Source of the DNA: an uncultured Myxococcales bacterium
Lineage (GTDB): Bacteria > Myxococcota_A > Polyangia > Polyangiales > Polyangiaceae
DNA length: 64,000 bases
Assembly: GCA_937872925.1 (NCBI GenBank)
Contig: CALMUT010000086.1
Location: 20,920 to 84,919 of the forward strand
Direction: 5' to 3'
Shown here: piece by piece, positions 29,226 through 39,761 of the stretch
How positions within the stretch are numbered: the stretch's first letter is position 1
Layout of the letters: each line of letters begins with the position of its first letter
Position numbers and translations under genes: made by a program
The notes under the pieces: model-generated
Database searches by the model: none
What the model saw: the letters and a program-made list of their open reading frames with translations, nothing else
What the model was told of the DNA's origin: nothing

Positions 29226-29290
29226 TCGTCGATGAGCGCGGGCAGCACTGCCGCGAACGAGGTGGGCTCGAACAAAGGCCCGCCCTCAGC
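29144..29290 (+). pseudogene. Remnant of an HNH endonuclease C-terminal domain
   Basis: Plus-strand translation from 29162 reads [20 protein letters not shown] followed by [17 protein letters not shown], which matches the start of the HNH nuclease domain common in myxobacterial HNH proteins (RYIPx.VRRAVWxRDGGRC.....G.+C....LE). The following FHH catalytic His pair and the N..L.C+.HN part are missing: after LE the frame reads QRPALSGG and continues into unrelated sequence. The N-terminal domain is also absent, replaced by repeats and the cupin gene. It is therefore a two-sided truncated relic without nuclease activity. Confidence 0.72.
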
Positions 29291-29443
29291 GGCGGTCCGC
29301 ACGTGGGAATGATTTCCGACCCGCGAAAAGATTTGCGACCCGCGGTCAATGCCGCCGTCCCGCCACGTGTCCCGGTGCGGCCGCGGGAGCGGTGAAACGA
29401 ACGGAATAGCAGCGTCGCGCGCGGTCCCTACCGGGCCATTGCA

Positions 29444-29459
29444 CTGATCTTTAGTTCAG
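29444..29459. promoter_or_regulatory. CTGA-N8-TCAG dyad upstream of dinB, possible LexA-type operator
   Basis: An exact inverted repeat CTGA (29444-29447) and TCAG (29456-29459) separated by eight bases lies 20 bases before the dinB ATG. It includes GTTCAG, the best conserved half of the operator reported for the Myxococcus LexA protein as I recall it, although the other half matches only partly. Together with the DNA-damage role of DinB this suggests SOS-type control, but the site is short enough to occur by chance. Confidence 0.4.
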
Positions 29460-29479
29460 TATACCTTAGAGAGCCCGCC

Positions 29480-30718
29480 ATGACCCGTGCGGCGCCTCGC
29501 ATCTGCTGTCTCGATCTGGACACGTTCTTCGTCTCCGTCGAGCGGCTCTTTGATCCCAGCCTGGTCGGAAAAGCGGTCGTCGTCGGAGGGCGGCCCGGGC
29601 AGCGCGGAGTCGTGACGGCGGCTAGCTACGAAGTGCGTGCCTTGGGCGTGCGCTCGGGCATGTTCCTGACCCGCGCCTACGAGCTAGCTCCCCGGGCGGT
29701 GTTTCTACCGGTGCGCCACGGAGAATACTCCCGGCTCTCGGGGCGCGTGCGCAAGATCGCGGAGGGCTACAGCCCGGTCGTGCAGATGGCCAGCATCGAC
29801 GAGATGTATATCGACTTCGCGGGCTGCGAGCGGTTGTACGCCGCACCCGATGACGCCGACGCGGACGCCACCGTCGAGCGCACCGTGCGTCGACTGACGG
29901 CGGAGATCCAATCCACGCTGGGACTGCCATCGAGTGCGGGCATCGCCACCAGCCGCCCCATGGCCAAGGTTGCCTGCGGCCTGGCGAAACCGGCGGGGGT
30001 GCGACTGGTGCGCGCCGGATGCGAAGCAGACGTCCTGCGCCCGCTTTCCGTGCGGAAGTATCCGGGCATTGGCCCCGTCGCAGAAAGAAAGCTCGCGGAC
30101 CTTGGCATCGAAACCTTAGGGCAGCTGGCCGACGCGCCGGCGCAGCGCTTGCGCCGCATCTTTGGCGCGTTCACCTGCAAGGTGCAGCTGGGCGCGCGCG
30201 GGCAAGGTCGCAGCGAGCTCGGCCGCGAACGGCCGGCGTTCCAAGAGCACGATCCCGCAGGCGAGCTCGTGGGCAGTATTTCGAACGAGCGCACCTTTCG
30301 CGAAGACGTCTGCGACCCGATCTCCATCGAAGCCATGTTGTGTTCGCTATGCGAACGGGTCTGCTGGCGGGCACGCAAACGCGGTATCAAGGCACGCACG
30401 GTGACGCTGAAGCTGCGCTACGCGGACTTTCAAACTCTCAGCCGCAGCACAACCCTGTCGCCCACGCATTCCGAGCTCGAATTGTATCCGGTCGTGAGTG
30501 GCATGTTCCAACGCGCCCGCAGGCGACGCACACCTATCCGGCTGCTCGGGCTGGCCCTGTCGAATCTCGGCCACTACGACGAGCAACTGACGCTATTTGC
30601 CGACCATGAGGAGCTGCACCGCACCGTGGACGGCATCCGCGAGCGATTTGGCTACGACGCCCTGCGCCTGGCGCTCCCTCGCACAAACAACAAGGGCAGT
30701 GTGCGCGGGCCAGGCTAG
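29480..30718 (+). CDS. dinB: DNA polymerase IV (Y-family translesion polymerase)
   Basis: Protein of 412 residues. The first carboxylate motif CLDLDTFFVSVE, the catalytic SIDEMYIDF (canonical SxDEaYxD) near residue 103, the AGIATSRPMAKVACGLAKPAG finger-palm segment, the helix-hairpin-helix KYPGIGPVAERKLADLGI and a little-finger domain (about 245-355) are all present. Y-family polymerases copy damaged DNA with low fidelity. The C-terminus ends soon after the little finger; no clear beta-clamp motif is seen, though QLTLFAD near residue 370 resembles one (QLxLF). The gene is alone; the dyad upstream suggests damage-inducible control. Confidence 0.95.
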   Translation: MTRAAPRICCLDLDTFFVSVERLFDPSLVGKAVVVGGRPGQRGVVTAASYEVRALGVRSGMFLTRAYELAPRAVFLPVRHGEYSRLSGRVRKIAEGYSPVVQMASIDEMYIDFAGCERLYAAPDDADADATVERTVRRLTAEIQSTLGLPSSAGIATSRPMAKVACGLAKPAGVRLVRAGCEADVLRPLSVRKYPGIGPVAERKLADLGIETLGQLADAPAQRLRRIFGAFTCKVQLGARGQGRSELGRERPAFQEHDPAGELVGSISNERTFREDVCDPISIEAMLCSLCERVCWRARKRGIKARTVTLKLRYADFQTLSRSTTLSPTHSELELYPVVSGMFQRARRRRTPIRLLGLALSNLGHYDEQLTLFADHEELHRTVDGIRERFGYDALRLALPRTNNKGSVRGPG

Positions 30719-30824
30719 CGCCGGCGCGCCCACGGGGCCGTGCAATCCTGTGGCCTTCCGTGTTTTCAGTCAGCGACGCAATCCGCTCCTTGCGCGCCGC
30801 GCGTGGCAGCGGCACCCTGGGCGA

Positions 30825-32219
30825 GTGATTGTGATTGGCTCGAGGTTCACAAAAGCTGCGGCTCTGGGCAGCGCCCTCTCGCTGGCGGTCGCGTGCGGCG
30901 GGTCGAGCGAGGACGACCCAAAACCCAAAGGCGATAGCGCCGCTGGAGGCAACGGCGCATCCGGCGGGTTTGCGGCATCTGGGGGGGTTGCGGCCACCGG
31001 CCGCAATAACCGCGGCTCAGCCACCGGAAGCACGGGCCCCGTCGATGCCGGTGACGGCACGATCGAAATCAGCAAATCAAATCTGAGCGGTGCAGAAACC
31101 GAAACGAATCTGGCGGTCGCGGCAGACGGGCGCATGTTGGCGGTGTGGATTGGTGTGCTCACCGCTGGCGGCTCTACGAACGGCTACGCCTTCAGCCTAG
31201 ACGAGGGCAAGACCTGGACGCCGCCGATGGGCCTGCCGGCGCCGGGCGGTCGGGTGGCGAGCGATCCCGTGGCCTTCGCCGCTCCCAACGGGCGGATGTA
31301 CATGACGTTCATTGCGTTCCAGCGCGACGCCCAAGGCCAGCCCTTCGACATGCGCGCCTATCTCTCAGAGTCCGCGCCGGGCTCGACCACCCTAGACGCA
31401 CCGATCGATCTCACCGGACCGGTGGCAAGCGACAGCATCGACAAACCCTGGGGCATCGTCACTCCGGACGGAAAGATCTACGTGACCTGGCTCGACACGG
31501 GGCAGCCGCGCATGCGCGTTGCCATCGTGGACCCGAGCACAAAGGCCGTGAATATCGTCAATATCGACAGCGGGCAGGGTTTCCGCAATCTGATCTACCC
31601 TTGCCACGACGCCGTGACTGGGCGGCTTTACGTCGTTTACCACCCGGGCGGCGGCATTGGCCTCCGCGGCAGCGACGACGGCGGACTGACCTGGCCGCTG
31701 ACCACTGCCGTCGCACTGCAGAGCGATCTGTCCCCTATCTTCGATGACCCGACCTGCGCGGCTCACGATGGCAAGGTGTGGGTGAGCTACGGCATCGGTA
31801 CGGACAACTTCGACCCGTCTGAAAACCCCCGTTCGGATAATCTTCGCATCGCCCGTAGCGACAACGGCGGGCAAACCTTCAGTCATATCTTCGCGGAAGA
31901 CACCGCCGCCGGCAGCAAGTTCCTGCACCCGCAGCTCACCCGCACGTCAAACGGGGACTTGCACCTGCTGTACTACGCCGGCACGAATCAGGATCCGGAT
32001 CTGCAAGGCACGGTCCGCCTGGCAACGTCGACAGACGGCGGTAACAGCTTCGCGCCGAGTCGCGTGGTGCGCAAACCCGTCCGCTTCACCAAGGTCCGCT
32101 CCAACCAACTCTGGCTGGGGGACTACATCGGCGTGACCGCCAAAGGCCCCGCGGTGTACGGAGTTTTCGCCGACAACATCTCGGGGGCGAGCCATGTGCG
32201 CTTTTTCGCAGGGCAGTAA
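30825..32219 (+). CDS. Lipoprotein with sialidase-like BNR/Asp-box propeller
   Basis: GTG 30825 (or 30831) opens a lipoprotein signal with Cys in LAVACGGSSEDD; the longer upstream frame overlaps dinB and is rejected. A Gly/Ala/Ser-rich linker (about 30-80) follows. The rest is a six-bladed-propeller type sequence with at least four Asp boxes: SLDEGKTW, SDDGGLTW, SDNGGQTF and STDGGNSF. Such folds are found in sialidases and in many non-enzymatic surface proteins. The Arg triad of true sialidases is not evident, so a carbohydrate-binding or structural role is as likely as hydrolysis. 464 residues. Confidence 0.82.
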   Translation: MIVIGSRFTKAAALGSALSLAVACGGSSEDDPKPKGDSAAGGNGASGGFAASGGVAATGRNNRGSATGSTGPVDAGDGTIEISKSNLSGAETETNLAVAADGRMLAVWIGVLTAGGSTNGYAFSLDEGKTWTPPMGLPAPGGRVASDPVAFAAPNGRMYMTFIAFQRDAQGQPFDMRAYLSESAPGSTTLDAPIDLTGPVASDSIDKPWGIVTPDGKIYVTWLDTGQPRMRVAIVDPSTKAVNIVNIDSGQGFRNLIYPCHDAVTGRLYVVYHPGGGIGLRGSDDGGLTWPLTTAVALQSDLSPIFDDPTCAAHDGKVWVSYGIGTDNFDPSENPRSDNLRIARSDNGGQTFSHIFAEDTAAGSKFLHPQLTRTSNGDLHLLYYAGTNQDPDLQGTVRLATSTDGGNSFAPSRVVRKPVRFTKVRSNQLWLGDYIGVTAKGPAVYGVFADNISGASHVRFFAGQ

Positions 32220-34031
<1,812 letters not shown>

Positions 34032-34296
34032 AGGCTGGGGCGGGGACAGGGTCGGCGACGGCGGCAGCGGCAGCGACAGTGCCGCAGAGGCCGAGGCAGT
34101 GCCGGCGGCAGCGGTGGCAGTTGCGGGCTGCTGCCACTGACCCCAGACACCGCCCACCCGGCCAGAGACTCATTCGCTGACTCGGACACCGGACGAGGCC
34201 CCTCGCACTCCCGGGAACCGATCGAGGCTACCCGTAGCGCTGCGGGGCGTTGCCATTCGGCGTCAACGCCGGTAACACCGAGCCCGGAGTCGAAAC
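34032..34296. other. Non-coding gap with GGC-rich stretch
   Basis: The 265 bases between pyrG and the next gene contain a purine-rich segment of irregular GGCAGC/GGCGAC units (about 34058-34125) but no ORF, tRNA or terminator that I could support. A promoter for the Sel1 lipoprotein is expected near its 3' end. Confidence 0.45.
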
Positions 34297-36054
34297 ATGA
34301 TCAAACGCCTCATTCTATTGTCCGCACCGGCAGTGCTGCTTCAATCCCTGAATCTGGGCTGCGGCCCGGGCGGCGCCGCCCAGTCCGTGCGGCCAGAAGC
34401 CAAAACCGCCGGCGACGCCTTGGGGGAAGAGAAGACGAACTGCAGAGACGTCAGCAAAGGCGCCGAGCCGCTGGTGGTCGACTGGAAGCCAGAGCAACGC
34501 GGCGATCTCGAAGTCGCCATGAAAGATGGCATCGCCGTGGTGAAGTACGACTGCAACGGCATGAAGGTGCTCGCTGACTGCAAGCTCAGCGGCGAATACG
34601 GCTACATCGCCATGACCAAGCGCGAGCAGGTCGTGCGTCTATCCGACGCCGACGAAGTGCGCGCCAACCTGCCGTTGTCTGGAGCAACCCTCGGGGGCGA
34701 AATGCAACGCGGCTCTGCGCTGGACGTCGGCATCGTGATGGTCGGCAAACATCGCACGACTTGGCGGCAGCCAACCCAAGCGGACCTACAGGGCGAGTGC
34801 GGCGGCGCGTCGCACATCGTGCGCTCCGCTACCGTCGGCGCCTTCGTGATGTCCACGGGCACCAGCGCCAAGGTGGCGGCCGCCGCGGAGCTGTTTGGCG
34901 CCGGGGCGAGCACCAAGAGCGAGAGCAGCCGTCAGACCAAGAATCAAGATGGCGATCCGAAGGCCTGCGGCAATGCCAAGCCCGACGACAGCACACCGCC
35001 CGCGCAATGCGGCGCGGCGATCCGACTCGTGCTGTCGCCCATCGGCCCGGAACCCAAAGCCGATGCCGCAGCCCCCGCGGCGGCCGCGCCGCCCGCAGAA
35101 GAAACCAAATGTCCGGAAGGACTCGTGCTTTCCGAGGGCAAATGCGGCAAACCAAGCGCCGAAGCCGCGTACCAGTGCAAAGGTGGCGACGCAGCTGAGT
35201 GCAAGGCGCAGTGCGACAAAGGACACGCCGGCAGCTGCAACAGTCTGGCCCGCCTGACCATGGGCGCCGACCCAAAAGCCGCCATCGCACTCTTCGACAA
35301 GGCATGCCAGGGAGACGAGGGCGCGGCATGCGCGGCGCTTGCGGCCGAGCTCTTGAGCGGGAAAAACACCACGGCGGATGCCGCGAAGGCAAAGTCCACC
35401 GCGGAGCGGGCCTGTGATCTCGGCACTGCCGAGGGCTGCACGGTCCTGGGGCGTACCCTGGGCGAAGATGCCGCAGCAGCGCAGGCTGCATTCACCAAGG
35501 CGTGCGAGGGCGGCGACCCCAAGGGCTGCGCCGAGGCCGGCAAAGCCGTGATTGCCACCGACGCCACCAAAGGACTAAAGTTCCACGAACGTGCTTGCCA
35601 CGGCGGCGTGAGCGACAGCTGCATTCCCGTTGCCAACGCCTACGACGCAGGAGGCAACGGTCTGGGCAAGAACCCAATCCTGGCCAGCATGCTGTACCGG
35701 CGGGCCTGTTACAGCGGGAACGCACTGGGCTGCTTCCATCTCGGCCGCGTAGACTTCGCGTCCAACCCCGATTCGGCCAAGCGCAACTTCAACATGGCCT
35801 GCATGCGCGGCGAGAAACTGGGCTGCGCGGCGCTCGCCGTCGGCTTCGGCGAAAAGCGCGCGGCCATGTTCGACCCCGCACGCAAGAGCGCCGCAATGCA
35901 AAGCTGTACCCGGGGGAACAACCTCGACTGCGTGCTCACGGGGTTGATGGAAGGCGCCACCGGCATGCCCATGGCCGCCACGCGCTTCAAGTCCGCCTGC
36001 ATGCGCGGCGACAAGACCGCGTGTGCCTTCGAAAAGGCCTACAAGAAACCCTGA
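34297..36054 (+). CDS. Cys-rich Sel1-like repeat lipoprotein (Hcp type)
   Basis: Protein of 585 residues. A lipoprotein signal ends in LNLGCGPGG. An N-terminal beta-rich region (about 45-245) lacks a named domain, then an Ala/Pro-rich linker (about 250-275) and from about 285 onwards around seven Sel1-like repeats of 30-36 residues, many with two cysteines in the arrangement AC..G...GC (for example KACEGGDPKGCAEAGKA and RACYSGNALGCFHLG). Repeats of this kind in the Helicobacter Hcp proteins are held by one disulfide each. They serve as protein-binding solenoids. No partner can be inferred from neighbours. Confidence 0.85.
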   Translation: MIKRLILLSAPAVLLQSLNLGCGPGGAAQSVRPEAKTAGDALGEEKTNCRDVSKGAEPLVVDWKPEQRGDLEVAMKDGIAVVKYDCNGMKVLADCKLSGEYGYIAMTKREQVVRLSDADEVRANLPLSGATLGGEMQRGSALDVGIVMVGKHRTTWRQPTQADLQGECGGASHIVRSATVGAFVMSTGTSAKVAAAAELFGAGASTKSESSRQTKNQDGDPKACGNAKPDDSTPPAQCGAAIRLVLSPIGPEPKADAAAPAAAAPPAEETKCPEGLVLSEGKCGKPSAEAAYQCKGGDAAECKAQCDKGHAGSCNSLARLTMGADPKAAIALFDKACQGDEGAACAALAAELLSGKNTTADAAKAKSTAERACDLGTAEGCTVLGRTLGEDAAAAQAAFTKACEGGDPKGCAEAGKAVIATDATKGLKFHERACHGGVSDSCIPVANAYDAGGNGLGKNPILASMLYRRACYSGNALGCFHLGRVDFASNPDSAKRNFNMACMRGEKLGCAALAVGFGEKRAAMFDPARKSAAMQSCTRGNNLDCVLTGLMEGATGMPMAATRFKSACMRGDKTACAFEKAYKKP

Positions 36055-36090
36055 GCCAGCGCTCCAGCCCCCGGTAGAACCCCACGGATT

Positions 36091-36111
36091 CCCAGGGGAA
36101 TTCCCCTTGGG
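36091..36111. repeat. GGGGAATTCCCC palindrome in intergenic space
   Basis: A perfect 12-base palindrome (36095-36106) flanked by CCCA and TTGGG arms, giving a 10-bp stem with one bulge, sits 36 bases after the Sel1 gene. It lacks a T-run, so it is not a standard terminator; it may be a transcript 3' end or a protein-binding site. Confidence 0.4.
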
Positions 36112-36182
36112 GGCGCGCTCTGCGCCGCCCACCGCTCAGGCGACGGCTGCCGGGATGCGACGCTTGCGCTAGCTTGCGCCCC

Positions 36183-38750
36183 ATGCGGGCACTTCTTTCT
36201 TGGGCACTGGGGATTGCAGCGGTGTGCACGGCCGCCGCGTGCGGCGTGGACGACACCGGGGGCAACAGCGGCGGCGTGGGCGCCAGCGGCGGCAGCAGCG
36301 CCACGGGTGGCTTCGGCGCTTTTGGCGGCACTTCCGGCAGCGGCGGCGTTGGAGGCGCATCGGGTAGCGGTGGCAGCGGCGGCTGCGCTTCCCCCACCGA
36401 GTGTCCGGCACCCCAGAACCCGTGTGCCGAGGCTACGTGTATCAATCAAGTCTGCGGCACGGCTCCGCTCAAAGCGGGTTCGGTCGCCGCGACGCAGATC
36501 CCAGGGGACTGCAAGCGCACCGAATGCGACGGCAGCGGCAACACCACTGAGGTCAACGACGACACCGACATCTCGGACGACAGCAATGAGTGCACCGACG
36601 ACGTTTGCAACAACGGCACGCCCGAGAACAACGCCAAGCTGAGTGGCACGACCTGCAGCGCTGGCCTATGCGACGCGAGCAGCAATTGCGTGCAATGCCT
36701 CGCGCCCAACGACTGTCCCGGCACCGACGACGAGTGCCAGAAGCGTGCCTGCACCGCGGGAGTGTGCGGCATGACCTTCTCCACGGTGGGCACAGCCGTC
36801 ACCGCGCAAACCGTGGGCGACTGCAAAAAAGCGCAGTGCGACGGCGCCGGCAAGATCGAGAGCGTCAACGACGACAGCGACCTGCCCGACGACAGCAAGG
36901 CCTGCACGGACGACACCTGTAGCAACGGCACACCCGCCAATACGCCCAAGACCCAGGGCACAAGCTGCGGGACCGCTGGGGTCTGCGATGCTTCCGGCGC
37001 CTGTGTCGGCTGCAATGTGCCCGCCGACTGCCCAGGGAGCGACGACGAGTGCAAGACCCGCACCTGCTCCGGCAACGTCTGCGGAGTGAGCTTTACAGCG
37101 GCCAATACACCCATCACCGCCCAGACCAGCGGAGACTGCAAACAAGCCGTCTGTGACGGCAGCGGCAACGTCACGAGCATCAACCTGGCCACTGACCCCA
37201 TCGTCGACGGCAAGCAATGCACCCAAGACTTGTGCAATGCGGGCACTCCCGAAAACCCACCAGAGAACCAAACCAAGACCTGCACCGAGTCCGGCGGCAA
37301 GTTCTGTGACGGAAATGGCAGCTGCGTCGAGTGTAACTCCGCCACGACCTGCGGCGGCGGTACCTGCACCGCCAACCAATGCGCGCCCGCGGTTGTGGCA
37401 ACGACCCCAACAGAAGGCGCGGTGGGCGTCGCTATCACGACGAGCATCGCCGTCACGTTCAGCGAAGCCATGAGCCCCGCAACCCTCACGGCCCAAACGA
37501 CCAGCGGCGCATGCACGGGAAGCATCCAACTGTCCTTCGACGATTTCGCCAGCTGCGTCGGCATGAGCCAAGCAGCCCCGGCGATGTCCAGCGGCAATAC
37601 CATCGCTACCCTGACTCCCAGCGCGTCCTTGGCCTACGGCGTGCGCTACAAGATCCGCGTGACCACCGCCGCAACCGACGCAACCAGCGTCGCCATGGCC
37701 GCAGAGTTCACGTCTGCAACGGGTTTCACCACGCCCTTCCCGGCTGCATGCTCAGGTTCGGTTGTGATCAGCCAAGTCTACGGCGGCGGCAGCAACTCGG
37801 GCGCGCCCTTCACACACGATTTCGTCGAACTGCACAACCGCACCAAGAGCAGCGTGCAGCTCAGCGGTTGGTCCATTCAGTATGCTTCGTCCACCGGCAC
37901 CAACTGGACCGTCCTGCCCCTCGACGGCACGATCCCCGGCGGCGGCTACTTCTTGGTGCAGATGGCCGGCGGCACGACCGGCAGCCCCCTGCCCACCCCT
38001 GACCAAGTCGGCACGATCGCCATGGCGGGCACCGCCGCGAAAGTCGCCCTCATCGCAGGCACCACGCCATTGACGGGCGCCTGCCCGGTGCTCACCGCGC
38101 CGCCGGTAGTCGACTTCATCGGCTACGGCTCGAGCGCCAACTGCTCCGAGGGCACAGGATCCACGGGCAACCTTTCGAATACAAAGGGCGCGATCCGCGA
38201 CGTGGCTGGCTGCGCCGACACGAACGACAACACCGCCGACTTCATCGTAGCGACTCCGATCCCGCGAAACAGCGCGTCTCCCGTCGCGTTCTGCCCGTGT
38301 CCCAGCGATACGAAGAACGAAACCAATACGCCTGGCGAAGCCGACTTCTGCAACCTGCAATCCCCGGCCTCCTTGTCCGTGACCACAGGCACGCAAAGCG
38401 CGATCGTCTACGGCCGCATCTTCGAATCCGGTGTTACCCCCGCTGCGGGAGCACACGCCAACGTGCGCGCGCAACTCGGCTACGGCCTGGCGGGCAGCGA
38501 CCCGTCCACGCAAACCTCCTGGGCCTTCGTCAACGCAACCTACAACGTGCAGGTGAACAACGACGACGAATACCAGGCAACCCTCACCGCACCCCCACTC
38601 GCTTCCGGAGCGGTCAGCTATGCCTACACCTACCGCATGAGCGTCGACGGCGGCCTGACCTGGACCTACTGCGATACCGACGGAGCGGGCTCCAACGCCG
38701 GACTCACCTTCAGCGCCGCAGCGCTGGGCAGCATGAGTGTGACTCCATAG
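36183..38750 (+). CDS. Large Cys-rich lipoprotein with Ig-like (Big_5) and lamin-tail domains
   Basis: ATG 36183 (MRALLSWALGIAAVCTAAAC) starts a lipoprotein signal, giving 855 residues. A Gly/Ser/Ala linker (about 20-60) is followed by three homologous Cys-rich modules of about 90-100 residues each (each with DCPG(T/S)DDEC, a C(D/N)G.G motif and CTDD.C.NGTP), then a Big_5-type Ig-like domain (TPTEGAVGVAITTSIAVTFSEAM), then a lamin-tail domain (VVISQVYGGGSNSGAPFTHDFVELHN, residues about 525-690), and finally a beta-sandwich region. Lamin-tail domains occur in secreted nucleases and surface proteins of environmental bacteria. Cell-surface adhesion or processing is likely; no catalytic domain is seen. 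Confidence 0.85.
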   Translation: MRALLSWALGIAAVCTAAACGVDDTGGNSGGVGASGGSSATGGFGAFGGTSGSGGVGGASGSGGSGGCASPTECPAPQNPCAEATCINQVCGTAPLKAGSVAATQIPGDCKRTECDGSGNTTEVNDDTDISDDSNECTDDVCNNGTPENNAKLSGTTCSAGLCDASSNCVQCLAPNDCPGTDDECQKRACTAGVCGMTFSTVGTAVTAQTVGDCKKAQCDGAGKIESVNDDSDLPDDSKACTDDTCSNGTPANTPKTQGTSCGTAGVCDASGACVGCNVPADCPGSDDECKTRTCSGNVCGVSFTAANTPITAQTSGDCKQAVCDGSGNVTSINLATDPIVDGKQCTQDLCNAGTPENPPENQTKTCTESGGKFCDGNGSCVECNSATTCGGGTCTANQCAPAVVATTPTEGAVGVAITTSIAVTFSEAMSPATLTAQTTSGACTGSIQLSFDDFASCVGMSQAAPAMSSGNTIATLTPSASLAYGVRYKIRVTTAATDATSVAMAAEFTSATGFTTPFPAACSGSVVISQVYGGGSNSGAPFTHDFVELHNRTKSSVQLSGWSIQYASSTGTNWTVLPLDGTIPGGGYFLVQMAGGTTGSPLPTPDQVGTIAMAGTAAKVALIAGTTPLTGACPVLTAPPVVDFIGYGSSANCSEGTGSTGNLSNTKGAIRDVAGCADTNDNTADFIVATPIPRNSASPVAFCPCPSDTKNETNTPGEADFCNLQSPASLSVTTGTQSAIVYGRIFESGVTPAAGAHANVRAQLGYGLAGSDPSTQTSWAFVNATYNVQVNNDDEYQATLTAPPLASGAVSYAYTYRMSVDGGLTWTYCDTDGAGSNAGLTFSAAALGSMSVTP

Positions 38751-38805
38751 TTTTTTTGGGTCGGGTCCCGCGGCGACGCGACCGCACTCATCCAGAGGCT
38801 TTTCG

Positions 38806-39741
38806 TCAGTAGACCGCGATGCGTAGCTGCGGCCCTGCGCGTATCTGGAGCCGCTCGGAAAATAGCACGTCACCGTCGAGTACCCATGGCCCGCGCCCAT
38901 CTGGAAACTCGATTTCCAAGTCGCCGTACAAGCCGTCAAAGTTCTCGGCGCCCGAAAGCGCACGTCCCAGCAGCACCCGCGGCGCCTGCGGTCCCAACTG
39001 GCGGGCGGCGAGTGGCGACGCGACCAGATGCGGACGATCGGGATCTTCGCCCGCACGATGGGTCACCCGCATATGAAGTCCCAGATCACGCACAACGCTT
39101 GTCACCACCAAGCTGAAGGCGTCCGGGCAGAGTGCCTTGCCGTCCACACGAAGCCGACATGGCAGCGGATCCAGAATCGAGCGCGAGTAGCTGTCCGCCA
39201 AGAACGACCCAACGAAGGTACGCGCCACGATGCGCGCCGCGCTGGCGTAGCCCCCGCCGCCGCGGGCGTAATACTTCTCGAAGAAACGCGCCACCAAGCC
39301 GGTGCCCAGAATGAATCCGATCCGCTCAACCGCTTCCGAGCAGTCAAGCACTCGGAGCGAAGGCGAGGTCAGTCGCTTGAGGGGCGCCGCTCCGGTGGTC
39401 GCGCGGGCGACGGTCGTCAGCAATTCTGCGCGCTGGCCCCAGTTGCGCGCCACGGTGGCCACGGTGCCCGCCGGAGCCACGACCAGCTCCGGGAGCGCCC
39501 GGCCTTCGCTGGCGCGCCAGAGAGCTGTGACGCTCGCCATGAGCGTGCCGTCCCCGCCGCAAAGCACGACCCGGTCGGGCTCCCATTCGAGCAACGCTTG
39601 TGCCGCCTGGGCCAAAGCGCCTTCGTCGGCGGTGATCCAGATGCGCGCGGCGCCCCCCGCACGAAGGCGCACGGCGGAAATCAGCTTTTCGCGGAGTCGA
39701 AAGGCGCGCGCTTGAGGATTGACGACTAGGGCGGTCTTCAC
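38806..39741 (-). CDS. Diacylglycerol kinase-family lipid kinase
   Basis: GTG start at 39741, 311 residues. The DAGK catalytic fold is seen from TALVVNPQARAF at the N-terminus, the nucleotide-binding VVLCGGDGTLMASVTAL near residues 58-74, LVVAPAGTVATVARNWG (in place of the usual LGTGN/PLGTAND) and a C-terminal beta-sandwich. The family (YegS, DgkB, sphingosine kinases) phosphorylates lipids. The usual P-L-G-T-x-N-D motif is altered to P-A-G-T-V-A-T, so the substrate may differ from diacylglycerol. It is divergent from the HEAT-repeat gene with only 20 bases between starts. Confidence 0.86.
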   Translation of the reverse strand: MKTALVVNPQARAFRLREKLISAVRLRAGGAARIWITADEGALAQAAQALLEWEPDRVVLCGGDGTLMASVTALWRASEGRALPELVVAPAGTVATVARNWGQRAELLTTVARATTGAAPLKRLTSPSLRVLDCSEAVERIGFILGTGLVARFFEKYYARGGGGYASAARIVARTFVGSFLADSYSRSILDPLPCRLRVDGKALCPDAFSLVVTSVVRDLGLHMRVTHRAGEDPDRPHLVASPLAARQLGPQAPRVLLGRALSGAENFDGLYGDLEIEFPDGRGPWVLDGDVLFSERLQIRAGPQLRIAVY

Positions 39742-39761
39742 TGTGCTATCACCTGCCCACT

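Noticed and set aside
36091..36111. Palindrome as a rho-independent terminator
   Set aside because: No T-run follows on either side, so only the palindrome itself is reported.
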